Below are positions 35,210 through 46,234 of a stretch of 64,000 nucleotides of DNA, in pieces; positions within the stretch are counted from its first letter, which is position 1, and each line of letters begins with the position of its first letter. The translations under genes and the position numbers were made by a program. Source of the stretch: Campanula takesimana (lineage: Eukaryota; Streptophyta; Magnoliopsida; Asterales; Campanulaceae); contig JAOWBW010000427.1 in NCBI GenBank assembly GCA_026119855.1, positions 1 through 64,000 of the forward strand, read 5' to 3'. The notes under the pieces were generated by a model. It did no database searches. It saw nothing but the letters and a program-made list of their open reading frames with translations, and was not told the origin of the DNA.

Positions 35210-36926
35210 GTGTATTGTAAGTGTTATGAACAAACACTAAAGTGCTAGTGATTGGTTTTAATCGTGTATATACTTAATAAAGTATATAAAGAATAAAAAA
35301 GATATATTGTCTAGAAATGGGTTCCTAAAGAAAGTAGGGACTAGTGTAATATGAAGATAATTCATATAATCGTGAATACTATGAATTAAGTTAATAAGAA
35401 TAACTACAGAACACAATATGTGTTGGAAAACGTATTCGATTATTAACGATACATATACGTGAGATATAACTGTGACTAGGTATGAATGTGACCTATTCTA
35501 CTACGTATTTAGAGTCTAAGGTATTGGGCTCTATTTGATAGTAAGGGTATCGTGATAGACACTTTAATGTGTTAAACGTGATATGAATATGTACGTGAAA
35601 ACTTGGCATGTGACAAAGTGATATAGAATGATATACCCTACTACTTGTTTGAGGTCTGTTATTAATAGACTCTAACTTGGATTGACCGTGTTATATGGAC
35701 ACTCTACGTGCCATTGTTAGATTGATTTTTCTTCGCAATGATTGCGTACGTGTACTTGTATTCTCGTGAGCACATGATACATGATTACATGGTGCATATT
35801 CTCGTGAGCACATGATACATGATTACATGGTGCATAAAGACTGGTCCACTAATATGGGACTTAGTTCTATTCTCGTAGTTCAAGTAAACATCTACTTGTG
35901 CATTCTCGTGTGAGTCCAGCTGGCTTATTTGGTTCAGAGGGGTGTATAGGTTCATGCTTATTGCGAGGGCTGGGGCATAAGTGATAATCGTGGGTCTATG
36001 CATTCGGTCTGTTTTTCCCTCACTACCGGCCATAGTAAGGGCTTAGCATCCTATATTGGACAAATACGCCTGATATAAGTTGAATGCTAATCTCGTGAAC
36101 ACCTCGTGAATCTTGTTCTTGTGAATGACACTGGTTACCGGGTCTTCTTATATACTGCATAGCAGTCTTTTGATCTTGATCGTGGTTGTCATCAGCTATA
36201 CAAGCATCGACAACAATGGTATTCTTGGGAGAAATAAGGAAGGATTCAGGTAATGATACGTGATAGGCCTATGTGCTTCTTGGTGAGTTGGTCTAGCCTC
36301 TCACACTACTTGACTACTTGTTACCTGATCATATCTTGAGCTTGATTACTTGTTGAGTTGGCTTAGCCTCTCCTATACTTGTTACTTGATGATACTTGAT
36401 ATATGATTACTTGAGTATCTACTGGAATTGCGTGATATCATGTCATGTAGTTGCATGTTAATAGCTTACTGAGATTTATCTCACCCTTTATTTGTTTCCC
36501 CCCCCCCCAGGAAAGCAGGGGATAGTACGCAGTGAGGCTCGACATAGCTGGGAACGTACTCCGCAGGATGTTCTTGTTTGAGACTAGTGTCCTTTTACAC
36601 TTTGGTAAGGACGATGTTGTATGAGTTGTTAAACTGAGGACTTGTTTGGGGTAGACTTGTGTAGTACTTGTTGTCTCTTGACATCTCTTGATGCCAGATT
36701 ATGTACTAGGCATGTCTTCCGCTGTATGTAAACATGTTTGGTTTTAATTTTCTTGGTCTAGAACTCGTTGTGAGCTATATTAGCTCCTTACTCTTCAGTA
36801 TATATAGCATGTCAGTTTGTTTCTAACAGGTATTGTTCCTGTTTCCCGTTAGTTTCTTGTTTCTTGTTAGTTACGCGCACCAGGTTCGAGGTTCTATTAG
36901 GGGATCCCGGGACTTGGGGCGTGTCA
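35210..36926 (+). repeat. Tekay-like 5' LTR, right-hand 1717 bp
   Basis: Matches 40324-42039 with roughly one difference per 80-100 bases by eye. It ends CGTGTCA before the primer site. It contains a 38-bp direct duplication at 35759-35834 (TATTCTCGTGAGCACATG) and a C11 run at 36500. The missing left 2 kb lies on the far side of the array, outside the window. Confidence 0.88.
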
Positions 36927-36929
36927 GTT

Positions 36930-36941
36930 TGGTATCAGAGC
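36930..36941 (+). other. Primer-binding site, tRNA-Met type (Tekay-like)
   Basis: TGGTATCAGAGC, three bases after the LTR end. Confidence 0.9.
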
Positions 36942-38294
36942 TATGGTTTAGCTCTAAGCCTGGATAGGGTCTACGGCATTCGTGGGTTGGCTTATGGGTG
37001 TGCTTCTGACGTTGAGTGTTCCTTTACTTGTTGTTATACCAGGCATAGGACTGGTGTTGATAGTGTTGATCCAATTGGATTAGATGGTTTGAGAATCGAG
37101 AGCGCGAGTCTTTAAAGACTTAGGCGTATCTATCTTGTCTAGTGGACATTGTTTCGTGCTATATATGCATGCTTGTCCTTATCTCGTGAATTACGTGAAA
37201 GTGTATTCTCTAGTAAAAGACTACATGCTTGATATCGTTATGTATAAGAGCTTGATAGAAGTGTGGGTGATAACACCCTATACGTTCTATGTTAACTTGG
37301 TTATGTTACCTAGATGGGACATTGATGTGATACGTGTTATGGCTTGGCTCTTACGTGTTATGATTTGACTTTCTATATGTTATGCCATTCTTGTTTGCCA
37401 CAATAGATGGTGAATAGTTTTATGCTAGTATGCTTGACTATTTTTATGAGCATGATATAATTATGTATAATATTCATGTTCTGCATTGAAAGTTCGAACA
37501 ATGTTATCGAGATTGTACTGGGTATTTAACATATGTGATTGACAATGGAATTCCTACACCAAACCAGATGGATGTATCCATTCTTGATGAGATCTCAGCT
37601 ATAATTTCTATTGAGTAATACATGTTACTTGATGAGAAACTTGGATTATCTTGAGTTGTTACAGTGCTGACATCTGGATTAATGTTCTTGACCTCGATTG
37701 AGTTAAAAGAGTTGAAGATTCAACTTGAGAAATTTCTTGATAGAGGATATATTTATTTTGAAGTGGATGCCTGAAGTAACTATCTTTGTTGACCTATAAG
37801 TGGAAACAACCAAGGTACGCGTGTTCTTGAGATTTTCTTGATCTTGTTAGAGATTCATTGATAAATTTTGAAGTCAGCTCTATCGTTAATTATTTGACAC
37901 CGAGAGCTACACCTTTTCGATGGATTGATAAAAGTGAAGTCAATTTTTAAATATTGAAATGATGGATGACCATGACTTCAGTATTTGAGATTGCCTAGTG
38001 GATTTGACTAGTATTACAGTGATCTGGAGGATATGACCAGTTCTATTATTTTTAGTGGATATGTCAAGTTTCACCAATATAGTGGATTGACTAATCGAGT
38101 CTGCTTGACTTTATGTGTTTCGATGTTATAATTGATACATCTTGATTGCATAGAATATTTTGAGCATACGTGTAATATCTATTTGTGAGTATATATGTAT
38201 AGTCTTGATGCTCTTGAGTTCTATTTGTTGATTATATATGTTATAATCTTGATCAGTAAAATTCGAGGACGAATTTTCTTTAAGGAGGGGAGGA
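36942..38294 (+). pseudogene. Remnant internal region of the Tekay-like element
   Basis: Only about 1.35 kb separates primer site and polypurine tract. I see no gag, protease, RT, integrase or chromodomain. The last stretch (AAATTCGAGGACGAATTTTC) matches the usual end of chromoviral pol. The polypurine tract AAGGAGGGGAGGA is at 38282-38294. Short open frames such as 37135-37368 have no recognisable content. Confidence 0.65.
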
Positions 38295-39435
38295 TGTAAC
38301 GCCCATCCTTAATCTCGTTAAATATTTGACTTATTTGTTAAATTCTTGACTTGCATGTTAAATTCTTGACTAGCATATTTATATGCTATTTTAGTTGAGT
38401 TAATTATTTAACTACTTTAGAAAATTAAGGTGGTTAAATCTCAAAGTTGAAAGTTTAGGGGCCTTTTTGTCAAAGTTAAAACTTGAGGGGCCTAGTTGCA
38501 ATTCTTGGAAAGTTCCAAGTATATCTTCAAGTATGCCTTCTCTGAGAAAGCTTATTTTCTCAAATCTTCTCGTACTCTCTCTGGGTAAAAAGCTTGGTTT
38601 AGGATTCTTCCTATTCTCGACTCCTCGAGCTTAATTATCCCTCCGTTCGTGATTCCGGTCCCGGATAAATATTAGTGGCGTTGAATAGAGCGTTTCCTGC
38701 CGAACAGAAATTAATTTGGGTCAACTTGATTTCGGACTAGGTAAGTTATTGACTCCCCCTTACTTGTAATAACATGCATATATGTTATTCCCGCTACTTG
38801 TTCTTGTTAAAATTGTGTTTTGAGCAATTTTCGTGATACTTGTAAAATTGGGAAGAAGGGAGTATAAACATACTGCGTATGAAAGAAACTTGAAAAAGTA
38901 TTTTAAACTTGGTTAACCCTCCTGGGTTTGTTAAAAGGTTAGTAGGAAAGTTACTCCTATTCGTGAGACGGTAAAATAGTAACTTGATTTAAATATTATT
39001 AGAAAAATTGTACCATTATTTGTGGTACAGGGAAATGAATGGAAGTATCCCTAAATGGGTATATTAGTATATTATAAAATTGTACTTATACTTTTGGGAC
39101 AGTGAATTATTTAAATGGAATAAAAGAATATTATTCTATTACTTGTGGGACGGTGATTAATTAATAAAGTGTCCCTATAGAAGTGTTCTGAGCATGTTAA
39201 AATGTACTCTTGAATGTTAGAAAGTGTTAGTGGGTTTATACTCCTACACTTGGGACGGAGAATTTGTAAATATAAAAGTCTCTGTTGAAATAAGAAAGTA
39301 TAATTGAAATAAGTGATTTAAGCTTGTTATTATACTCCTGGGTTTGGTAGTATATTGATAAAAAGTATACTCCTACGCTTGGGACGGAGAATTCTAAGTC
39401 TGGAAAGAAATTTGATGTTTGCTGAAAATTGTACC

Positions 39436-39542
39436 AGGCGCCCGCCCACTTAGGCACCAAGCGCCCGCCCATTTGACCAGAAGTTTTGGTTTCAAAAGTG
39501 CTTGGATGAGCGGCCGCCCGGTCCCTTGTAGGCGCCCGCCCG
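39436..39542. promoter_or_regulatory. GC-rich paired motif quartet in Tekay-like LTR
   Basis: Four related words start at 39436, 39459, 39508 and 39530: AGGCGCCCGCCC, AAGCGCCCGCCC, GAGCGGCCGCCC and AGGCGCCCGCCC. Spacing within pairs is 23 and 22 bp, and pair-to-pair 72 bp. The layout matches quartets in two copia families in this window. Its role is inferred only from position and recurrence. Confidence 0.6.
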
Positions 39543-39894
39543 GTCCCCTGTTTCAACAAAAGTGTTTTAAACCTAAAATGAAATGAAAGTTTATCCCTCC
39601 TAAGGCATATAGCCTTAAGATAAGATGTCCTAGCAAGTGTTGTGATACCTTTGGGGTATCAGAAGTGAGTCTTGAACATGAATACTCATTAAAGTAAAAT
39701 GAGAACTTGAGTATAAAAGGAAGAACTCTTCTTTATGTCTTGAAAGTGCTATGAACAAGCACTTATGTGTTATGCTTGTCTTGGAACATATGTTTGTGTA
39801 CCTTAGGGGCACTAACTAATGTCTTGAGTTTGAATATCCTAAGAATAGGATTAGGATTTTGTAAGAGTAGATGTATAACTCTTATACATGCTTG

Positions 39895-40150
39895 AATGCC
39901 CAAATATTGTAGTTATAACTTGAAGTATAAGATAATTAACTCTTGTACATGTTTAACCACTTGGATATAAGATGATAAAATCTTGTATATGTTTTGAATG
40001 TCTTGAATGTCCTGAATGTCTTAAGTTGAGACAGTAACTTGAAGTATAAGACAATAAAATCTTGTACATGACTTGAACATCCAAATAATTGGATTAAGAC
40101 TTGAATATAAGATTATAAAATCTTGTACGTGCCTTGACACAATATATGTG
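39895..40150. repeat. Degenerate ~60-bp tandem subrepeats in the LTR
   Basis: Four to five imperfect copies share AACTTGAAGTATAAGA and TAAAATCTTGTACATG. Confidence 0.6.
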
Positions 40151-42039
40151 TATGGTAATAAACTTGAAAGAGTCTTGATGTGTATATGCAAATCTTGCAT
40201 ATATTTACTTGATAGAATGTTACTTCTTGATTACTTGATACATGGTATGAATAACCAAAAGAGTTGGGATATGGAACTAGATAGAGAATGATTAACTCTA
40301 CTACATACTTGAATTTGATACGTGTGTATTGTAAGTGTTATGAACAAACACTAAAGTGCTAGTGATTGGTTTTAATCGTGTATATACTTAATAAAGTATA
40401 TAAAGAATAAAGAAGATATATTGTCTAGAAATGGGTTCCTAAAGAAAGTAGGGACTAGTGTAATATGAAGATAATTCATATAATCGTGAATACTATGAAT
40501 TAAGTTAATAAGAATAACTACAGAACACAATATGTGTTGGAAAACGTATTCGATTATTAACGAGACATATACGTGAGATATAACTGTGACTAGGTATGAA
40601 TGTGACCTATTCTACTACGTATTTAGAGTCTAAGGTATTGGGCTCTATTTGATAGTAAGGGTATCGTGATAGACACTTTAATGTGTTAAACGTGATATGA
40701 ATATGTACGTGCAAACTTGGCATGTGACAAAGTGATATAGAATGATATACCCTACTACTTGTTTGAGGTCTGTTATTAATAGACTCTAACTTGGATTGAC
40801 CGTGTTATATGGACACTCTACGTGCCATTGTTAGATTTATTTGTCTTCGTAATGATTGCGTACGTGTACTTGTATTCTCGTGACCACATGATACATGATT
40901 ACATGGTTCATATTCTCGTGAGCACATGATACATGATTACATGGTGCATAAAGACTGGTCCACTAATATGGGACTTAGTTCTATTCTCGTAGTTCAAGTA
41001 AACATCTACTTGTGCATTCTCATGTGAGTCCAGCCGGCTTATTTGGTTCAGAGGGGTGTATAGGTTCACGCTTATTGCGAGGGCTGGGGCATAAGTGATA
41101 ATCGTGGGTCTATGCATTCGGTCTGTTTTTCCCTCACTACCGGCCATAGTAAGGGCTTAGCATCCTATATTGGACAAATACGCCTGATATAAGTTGAATG
41201 CTAATCTCGTGAACACCTCGTGAATCTTGTTCTTGTGAATGACACTGGTTACCGGGTCTTCTTATATACTGCATAGCAGTCTCTTGATCTTGATCGTGGT
41301 TGTCATCAGCTATACAAGCATCGACAACAATGGTATTCTTGGGAGAAATAAGGAAGGATTCAGGTAATGATACGTGATAGGCCTATGTGCTTCTTGGTGA
41401 GTTGGTCTAGCCTCTCACACTACTTGACTACTTGTTACCTGATCATATCTTGAGCTTGATTACTTGTTGAGTTGGCTTAGCCTCTCCTATACTTGTTACT
41501 TGATGATACTTGATATATGATTACTTGAGTATCTACTGGAATTGCGTGATATCATGTCATGTAGTTGCATGTTAATAGCTTACTGAGATTTATCTCACCC
41601 TTTATTTGTTTCCCCCCCCCCAGGAAAGCAGGGGATAGTACGCAGTGAGGCTCGACATAGCTGGGAACGTACTCCGCAGGATGTTCTTGTTTGAGACTAG
41701 TGCCCTTTTACACTTTGGTAAGGACGATGTTGTATGAGTTGTTAAACTCAGGGCTTGTTTGGGGTAGACTTGTGTAGTACTTGTTGTCTCTAGACATCTC
41801 TTGATGCCAGATTATGTGCTAGGCATGTCTTCCGCTGTATGTAACCATGTTTGGTTTTAATTTTCTTGGTCTAGAACTCGTTGTGAGCTATATTAGCTCC
41901 TTACTCTTAAGTATATATAGCATGTCAGTTTGTTTCTAACAGGTATTGTTCCTGTTTCCCGTTAGTTTCTTGTTTCTTGTTAGTTACGCGCACCAGGTTC
42001 GAGGTTCTATTAGGGGATCCCGGGACTTGGGGCGTGTCA

Positions 42040-42222
42040 ATCCGGGCCGGTTACAGTTCACATAAATGGCGAACCAGACCGGAACCGTACCAAAAATCCC
42101 TTGTTTTTCAATAATTTTAAAGGGGGGACCGGAACCGGATTGTGGTAACCGGAACCGGTGTAACCACGGGCCGGTTACGGTTCACATAAATCGCGAACCG
42201 GAACCGGCGTTGGTCATACCTA
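42040..42222. mobile_element. Truncated GAACCGG-rich hAT-like element
   Basis: It aligns with the right half of the complete element at 61220-61567, including the non-repetitive core CCCTTG-Y-TTTTCAATAATTT. It ends GGTCATACCTA, close to that element's terminus. Its left part is cut off by the Tekay-like LTR end at 42039, so the retrotransposon probably inserted into it. Confidence 0.65.
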
Positions 42223-42271
42223 TGATATAACGTATAGGCCTTTTTCAAGGGCCTAGGGCATAATATCCAAC

Positions 42272-42530
42272 AATAAGTCCTGACACAAAGTTAGAATTCT
42301 AGCTCTTCCGGAGTGGTATCTCACTAATGGCTCGGGGGCCCCAGAAGGAGGCCTTCTCTACCATCCACCTAAGCTCGCTTATAAGGCCCAAAGTCAATCC
42401 AAAAAACAATGAAGCTTTACAGGGTCTTTCTATCCAGGTGCAGGAAGTCTGCATCTTCATAGACATGACTATTTCACCGAGCCTCACTCCGAGATAGCGC
42501 CCAGATCGCTACCCTTTCGTACAGGACGCC
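42272..42530 (-). pseudogene. Organellar large-subunit rRNA fragment (nuclear insertion)
   Basis: Read on the minus strand, it contains words diagnostic of plant organellar 23S/26S rRNA around the start of domain V: GGTGAAATAGTCATGTCTAT, AGAAAGACCCTGTAAAGCTT, GTGAGATACCACTCCGGAAG and TCTAACTTTGTGTCAGGAC. Compared with my memory of the plastid gene it has many substitutions and small indels, so it is a decayed copy. Plastid 23S origin seems likelier. It may have come through the mitochondrion, because the next kilobase looks mitochondrial. Confidence 0.8.
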
Positions 42531-42585
42531 ACAATATGACTCTCGCACTAGGGCCACCTATTTGAGACATGGTGCTAGTCATAAG

Positions 42586-42705
42586 TAGGGATGGCAATTT
42601 GACCTAATCCGATCCAAATTGACGACGAGCTGATCCAAAAAATTAAAGTTTAGTTTGCACTTTTTAAAAGTTTGATCGGGTTCGGATCGGATCACGCTGT
42701 TTTAA
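42586..42705. mobile_element. hAT terminal fragment
   Basis: Begins TAGGGATGGCAATTTGAC, a common plant hAT terminal sequence, followed by GATCC-rich sequence. I cannot find the opposite terminus, so it is a fragment. Confidence 0.4.
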
Positions 42706-44110
42706 TAAGTTAAGCAAGAGAATTCCGATTCTTCAGACGATTATGACGCGGATCCGGACCTGGAACAGTTCTGCTGGCCCTTTTCTGGGTCTGGCCACCG
42801 GCTGGGATCGATCGGCAACGGTCTCTAAAGATTTGGTATAAGGGGTTGTCTCACTTAGCTTAGTAGTATGCTTTGATAAGCGCTCGTCAAGGGGCCCTAC
42901 CCCATAAGGGACCCACCGTCGGGGCATAAGCGCCCTACGGGGCTGACGTAGTATAAGGCCCTAGGGTCCAGCCAAGCCAGCTAAAAAAAAAATGTTAGAT
43001 CGGATCTTTCTTGCTGAGGGAAGAACTTCTATACGAGCAGTCCATGCCTGTCCTTCCTAAGGCTGTAAGGAGCTCGCGAGACCACTTCAAATCTTCGTTT
43101 TTGAGAGGGATGATCAACTCCGCAAATATCGATCAAAAACAAAGATAGTTAACATAGATAGGAGTCTATCTCCAGTATGACTTTGGAAGCTGCCGCTATG
43201 GTAGAGATGTGTCGGGAATAGATCTTCATTTGCCGTGCCTTTAGCTTTATTTTCTTAGGATGGCTGATGGAGTCACGGTTGCCGCTACGGAACCCCCTTC
43301 CTCAACATCCGCTCATAGCAAGAGTCCTGGAATCGTATAGCTGTCAAAAGTGAGTGACTAGTCTTTCATTCTTTTCGTGGAGCGACCGGCTGTTAACTAA
43401 CTTGTCGTAGATTACTTCCCGCCTGGGTGGGAATAGGCCTATTGGCTAGTCTCTGCTGGAAGAACTAAAGAATGAAAGGAGGCAGGCGGGTTCTATCGTA
43501 GTGGAGGTTGCTGTGAGGAGATCCTTGTGCCAGTGAAGGAGGAGGGGTGGTGAGACAGAGCAGAGCTGGAAATGAGCCCGGGTGCAACCTTCGCATTTCC
43601 TGCTGAGATCACAAGTCTCCAAGTAGGCCCGACCATCATATTAGCGAATAAATGTATTCCTGAGCTTAATGCACGAAAACAATGAGGGCTCAAGGAGTAC
43701 TAAAAAAGGTGTCGCTGAGTCCAAATGGGATTGAACTTGGACACCTATGCGACCAGATTAACGTCTCTGTTCACGCGCGCGCAAACGAGCACCGGCCGCA
43801 ACAGCAGCTTCGGGTCTTCTCAAGTTGAAGATTTCATCAACAAAGGGCGTCTTCGCCGTCCGTGGAAGAAGGATATCACTCCAGGAAGAGTTCGAGCGTT
43901 GAAAGTATGCCCAAATTGACAGTTGGTTCAGCGCCTCTCTTTCTAGGTACGTTAGGACCCTTCAATTGTTAGATATTTCCCTCATATCTTCCAAAACCAA
44001 GTTGTGTACCGTCCGGTTTGCAAGCCCTACTACATCTGCCCATCTTAAATATAAATAAAATATATTTTAAAAAAAATAAATTGTACTTTGTGTAGTTGTG
44101 TTTGTAAGTG
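42706..44110. other. Probable mitochondrial-derived DNA, no gene recognised
   Basis: This stretch is more GC-balanced than its surroundings. It is rich in words typical of plant mitochondrial intergenic DNA (TCTTTCATTCTTTTCGTGGAG, GAAAGGAGGCAGGCGGG, AAGCGCTCGTCAAGG). The longest open frames (64-66 codons, for example 43725-43919) are not recognisable genes. The assignment rests on sequence flavour and the adjacent organellar rRNA piece, so it is tentative. Confidence 0.4.
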
Positions 44111-44119
44111 TGATTTTAA

Positions 44120-44277
44120 GGACAATGATACACGTAGTGAAAACTCAAAGGGAAAACTCATAGTGAAAGACTCTAATCCGTTGGATGAGTTTTTAGCAGT
44201 GGGGTCCACAAAGATTTATTACAATCCAACGGATTACAGAGTTTCGCTATGAGTTTTCACTATACATATCATTATCC
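44120..44277. mobile_element. Mutator-like MITE, 158 bp, with perfect 9-bp target duplication
   Basis: The flanks TGATTTTAA (44111-44119) and TGATTTTAA (44278-44286) are identical. The ends are inverted repeats of about 28 bp: GGACAATGATACACG... on the left and the reverse complement GGATAATGATATGTA... on the right, both continuing TAGTGAAAACTCA. A 9-bp duplication is the Mutator-superfamily hallmark. No coding capacity. Confidence 0.85.
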
Positions 44278-44471
44278 TGATTTTAATGATTTTGGACTAT
44301 TCTCTGTATAACATTCATCATTATGCTTAAAAACAAATTTAAGCTAAACAATAAGACTTTAAATATATTCGGGTCAGGCCGTATCAGCCACGGGTTATTT
44401 GCTTTCGGGTCATATTGGGTCCCGATCAGCCGAACCCGACTCGTTCAGAAGCCACGGCAGGTACCTCAGCC

Positions 44472-45221
44472 TAGACATGTCCAAATAGAACCGGGAACCG
44501 ACGGAACCGGCGGGTAGAACCGGAACCGGGAACCGGCGAGAACCGGGAACCGCCGGAACCGGGAACCGAACGGAACCGAGAACCGGATTGAAACGGTTCG
44601 AATACGAATCCAACATATTCAGAACTGAGGAACCGGCGGAACCGGCGGAACCGGGAACCGAGAGCCGGAACCGAGAACCGGGAACAGAACGGTTCTCTGC
44701 ATCAGAGGACTTTAAAGATGTTTGATCATTATGGTAGGTTGGCTGCTAGCTAATTTATATACTGATATACAAACTCCCTCCGTCCCAAAATACTTGTAGT
44801 TCTAGGATTTTCACACAAATTAAGAAAAAAAATTAATACATATGTAATGGACTATATTACTCTTGGAACATTTCCAGTATCAAGACAATTTAATACTTTT
44901 ACAATGACAACACTATCATAAATAAGAGTATATTTGATAAACAATGTCAAAAATGTATAGATAATAGCAAATCTACAAATATTTTGGGACAAACTTCAAC
45001 TCCTTATACTACAAGTATTTTGAAATGGCGGGAGTATTACATTTTAAACTACAAATATTTTGGGACGGAGGGAGTATTACATAGTTATTAGATGGTGAGA
45101 TGGAACCGGTGGAACCGTCGGAACCGAAACCGGCGGATAGAACCGAGAACCGGTAACCGGATTAAGATGGTTCGAATACGGTTCCGGCCATTTGGGAACC
45201 GGAACCGTTTGGACATGTCTA
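44472..45221. mobile_element. GAACCGG-rich hAT-like element, 750 bp, with perfect 8-bp target duplication
   Basis: The flanks CCTCAGCC (44464-44471 and 45222-45229) are identical. The termini are a perfect 14-bp inverted repeat, TAGACATGTCCAAA and TTTGGACATGTCTA. Most of the interior is degenerate GAACCGG repeats. A different MITE is inserted inside (44774-45074). No transposase ORF. Confidence 0.85.
44774..45074. mobile_element. Stowaway-like MITE nested in the hAT element, with doubled right end
   Basis: The left end CTCCCTCCGTCCCAAAATA is matched by the right end TATTTTGGGACGGAGGGAG. Just inside, at about 45008-45046, lies a second, diverged right end (TATTTTGAAATGGCGGGAG) followed by the same TATTACAT. 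The right terminus is therefore duplicated about 40 bp apart. Confidence 0.75.
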
Positions 45222-45229
45222 CCTCAGCC

Positions 45230-45601
45230 CTTTCGTATGTCCACAGCCGCAATCGAGCCTCATTCTTAGCTATCACAAAATTAGCTTTATGAAAAATCCA
45301 TTAATTAAATTATTTATTTGATAGAAATAGATAGAGGAGAGGAGAAGACGGAGAGGGTGGTTAATTAATCCAACAATTTTATTGAGAATCTTTTCTTCTG
45401 CTGTTTTTTTTTTTTTTTTTAGATTTCACCCAATACTTCTCGGAATGGGTTTTAGTGTTCTGCAAGTTCACCTCAGCTTATATATATCGATCGAAGTAAA
45501 CTGCAAATAAAATAAAAATATATATCTTCAATCAAAGAAATTTTAAGGAGAGAGAAAGAGCAACGGTTTTATTTTAGTTGCAAAGGTTTAAGAAATCAGC
45601 A
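45230..45601 (+). promoter_or_regulatory. Upstream region of the GCK-domain gene
   Basis: AT-rich non-coding DNA with a TATATATA box at 45479-45487, about 115-120 bp before the ATG, and a purine-rich leader (GGAGAGAGAAAGAGC near 45548). It is a plausible core promoter and 5' UTR. No ORF. Confidence 0.5.
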
Positions 45602-46234
45602 ATGGGTGCTATCTTGTCAACACCTTCATCATCTCCAGACCCAATCCCTACCGAAACTTCAATTCCAATTTCTACTTCATCAGAAACTCCCAAAACCCAA
45701 GAATCAAAATCCCCAGAACAACCCAATTCTACCCAAAATTCAATTCCATCATCTCCTTCATCAGAAATTCCCAAAACCCAAGAATCAAATTCTCCAGAAC
45801 AGCCCAATTCCCAAGAACCCGGAAACCCGGTTCAAGAAACCCAGCAAGATCCGGAATCCCGACAAGATCAAGGAGGAGAAGAAGAAAAAGAGGAGGAGGA
45901 GGGAGAATGTGGGTTTTGCTTGTTCATGAAGGCCGGCGGGTGCAAAGATGCCTTTATTGAATGGGAAAAGTGTGTTTTTGAAGCTGAGGAGAACAAGGAG
46001 GACATTGTTGACAGATGTTATAAAGTTACAACTTCATTGAAGGAATGTATGGAGGCACACCCTGATCACTATGGACCAATTTTGACGGCCGAGAAGGCGG
46101 CTGAGAAGGAAGCCATGTATGAGATGGAGAAGTCGAAAGCCGAAGAGAAAGCTGATGTTGGTGTGGAGAAAGGGCAGGAGGGAGAGGGAGCAAAGGAATC
46201 TGCGGATTCAGGCGATCGGATAGAATCAAAGTGA
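45602..46234 (+). CDS. GCK-domain protein with twin CX9C motif (210 aa)
   Basis: The first in-frame ATG (45602) gives 210 residues. Residues 7-90 are Ser/Pro/Glu-rich and disordered, with a 27-residue internal repeat (PKTQES-K/N-SPEQPNS at 30-43 and 57-70). Residues 91-100 are an acidic run. Residues 101-163 match the plant GCK domain: GECGFC, AGGCKDAFIEW, HYGPIL. Within it C114/C124 and C139/C149 form two CX9C pairs, the arrangement of disulfide-linked CHCH proteins, which often work in the mitochondrial intermembrane space. C103 and C106 add a CX2C. The C-terminus is charged and helical. The start MGAILS fits an N-myristoylation signal. The stop codon overlaps a consensus-like splice donor (AAAGTGAGTAT), so a spliced longer form is possible. 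The biochemical role of GCK proteins is, to my knowledge, not established. It faces the AAA-ATPase gene. Confidence 0.85.
   Translation: MGAILSTPSSSPDPIPTETSIPISTSSETPKTQESKSPEQPNSTQNSIPSSPSSEIPKTQESNSPEQPNSQEPGNPVQETQQDPESRQDQGGEEEKEEEEGECGFCLFMKAGGCKDAFIEWEKCVFEAEENKEDIVDRCYKVTTSLKECMEAHPDHYGPILTAEKAAEKEAMYEMEKSKAEEKADVGVEKGQEGEGAKESADSGDRIESK

Larger units (their letters stand above)
35210..42039 (+). mobile_element. Tekay-like Ty3-gypsy element, 5' truncated, internally deleted
   Basis: Two copies of a long LTR flank a 1368-bp internal region. The tRNA-Met primer site (TGGTATCAGAGC) and the stretch TTCGAGGACGAATTTTC before a polypurine tract and a TGTAACGCCC LTR start are features I associate with Tekay-type chromoviruses. 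The normal 4-5 kb of gag-pol is missing. The Ogre-like array sits inside its 5' LTR. Confidence 0.8.
38295..42039 (+). repeat. Tekay-like 3' LTR, complete (3745 bp)
   Basis: Starts TGTAACGCCC after the polypurine tract and ends CGTGTCA. It contains the GC-rich paired motifs (39436-39542), a TATAAAAG box at 39712, degenerate ~60-bp subrepeats (39895-40150) with TAAAATCTTGTA, and a 38-bp duplication (40873-40948). Non-coding. Confidence 0.88.

Noticed and set aside
36500..36515. Polypyrimidine-C11-AG as a possible splice acceptor in the Tekay-like LTR
   Set aside because: It looks like a 3' splice site, but no matching donor or downstream coding frame is visible, and the C run varies between the two LTR copies.
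36864..37368. Short plus-strand ORFs in the Tekay-like internal region
   Set aside because: They overlap the LTR end and primer site or lack gag/pol similarity.
42733..43919. Several 60-66-codon ORFs in the mitochondrial-like stretch
   Set aside because: None matches a mitochondrial or nuclear gene I recognise; lengths are what chance gives in GC-balanced DNA.
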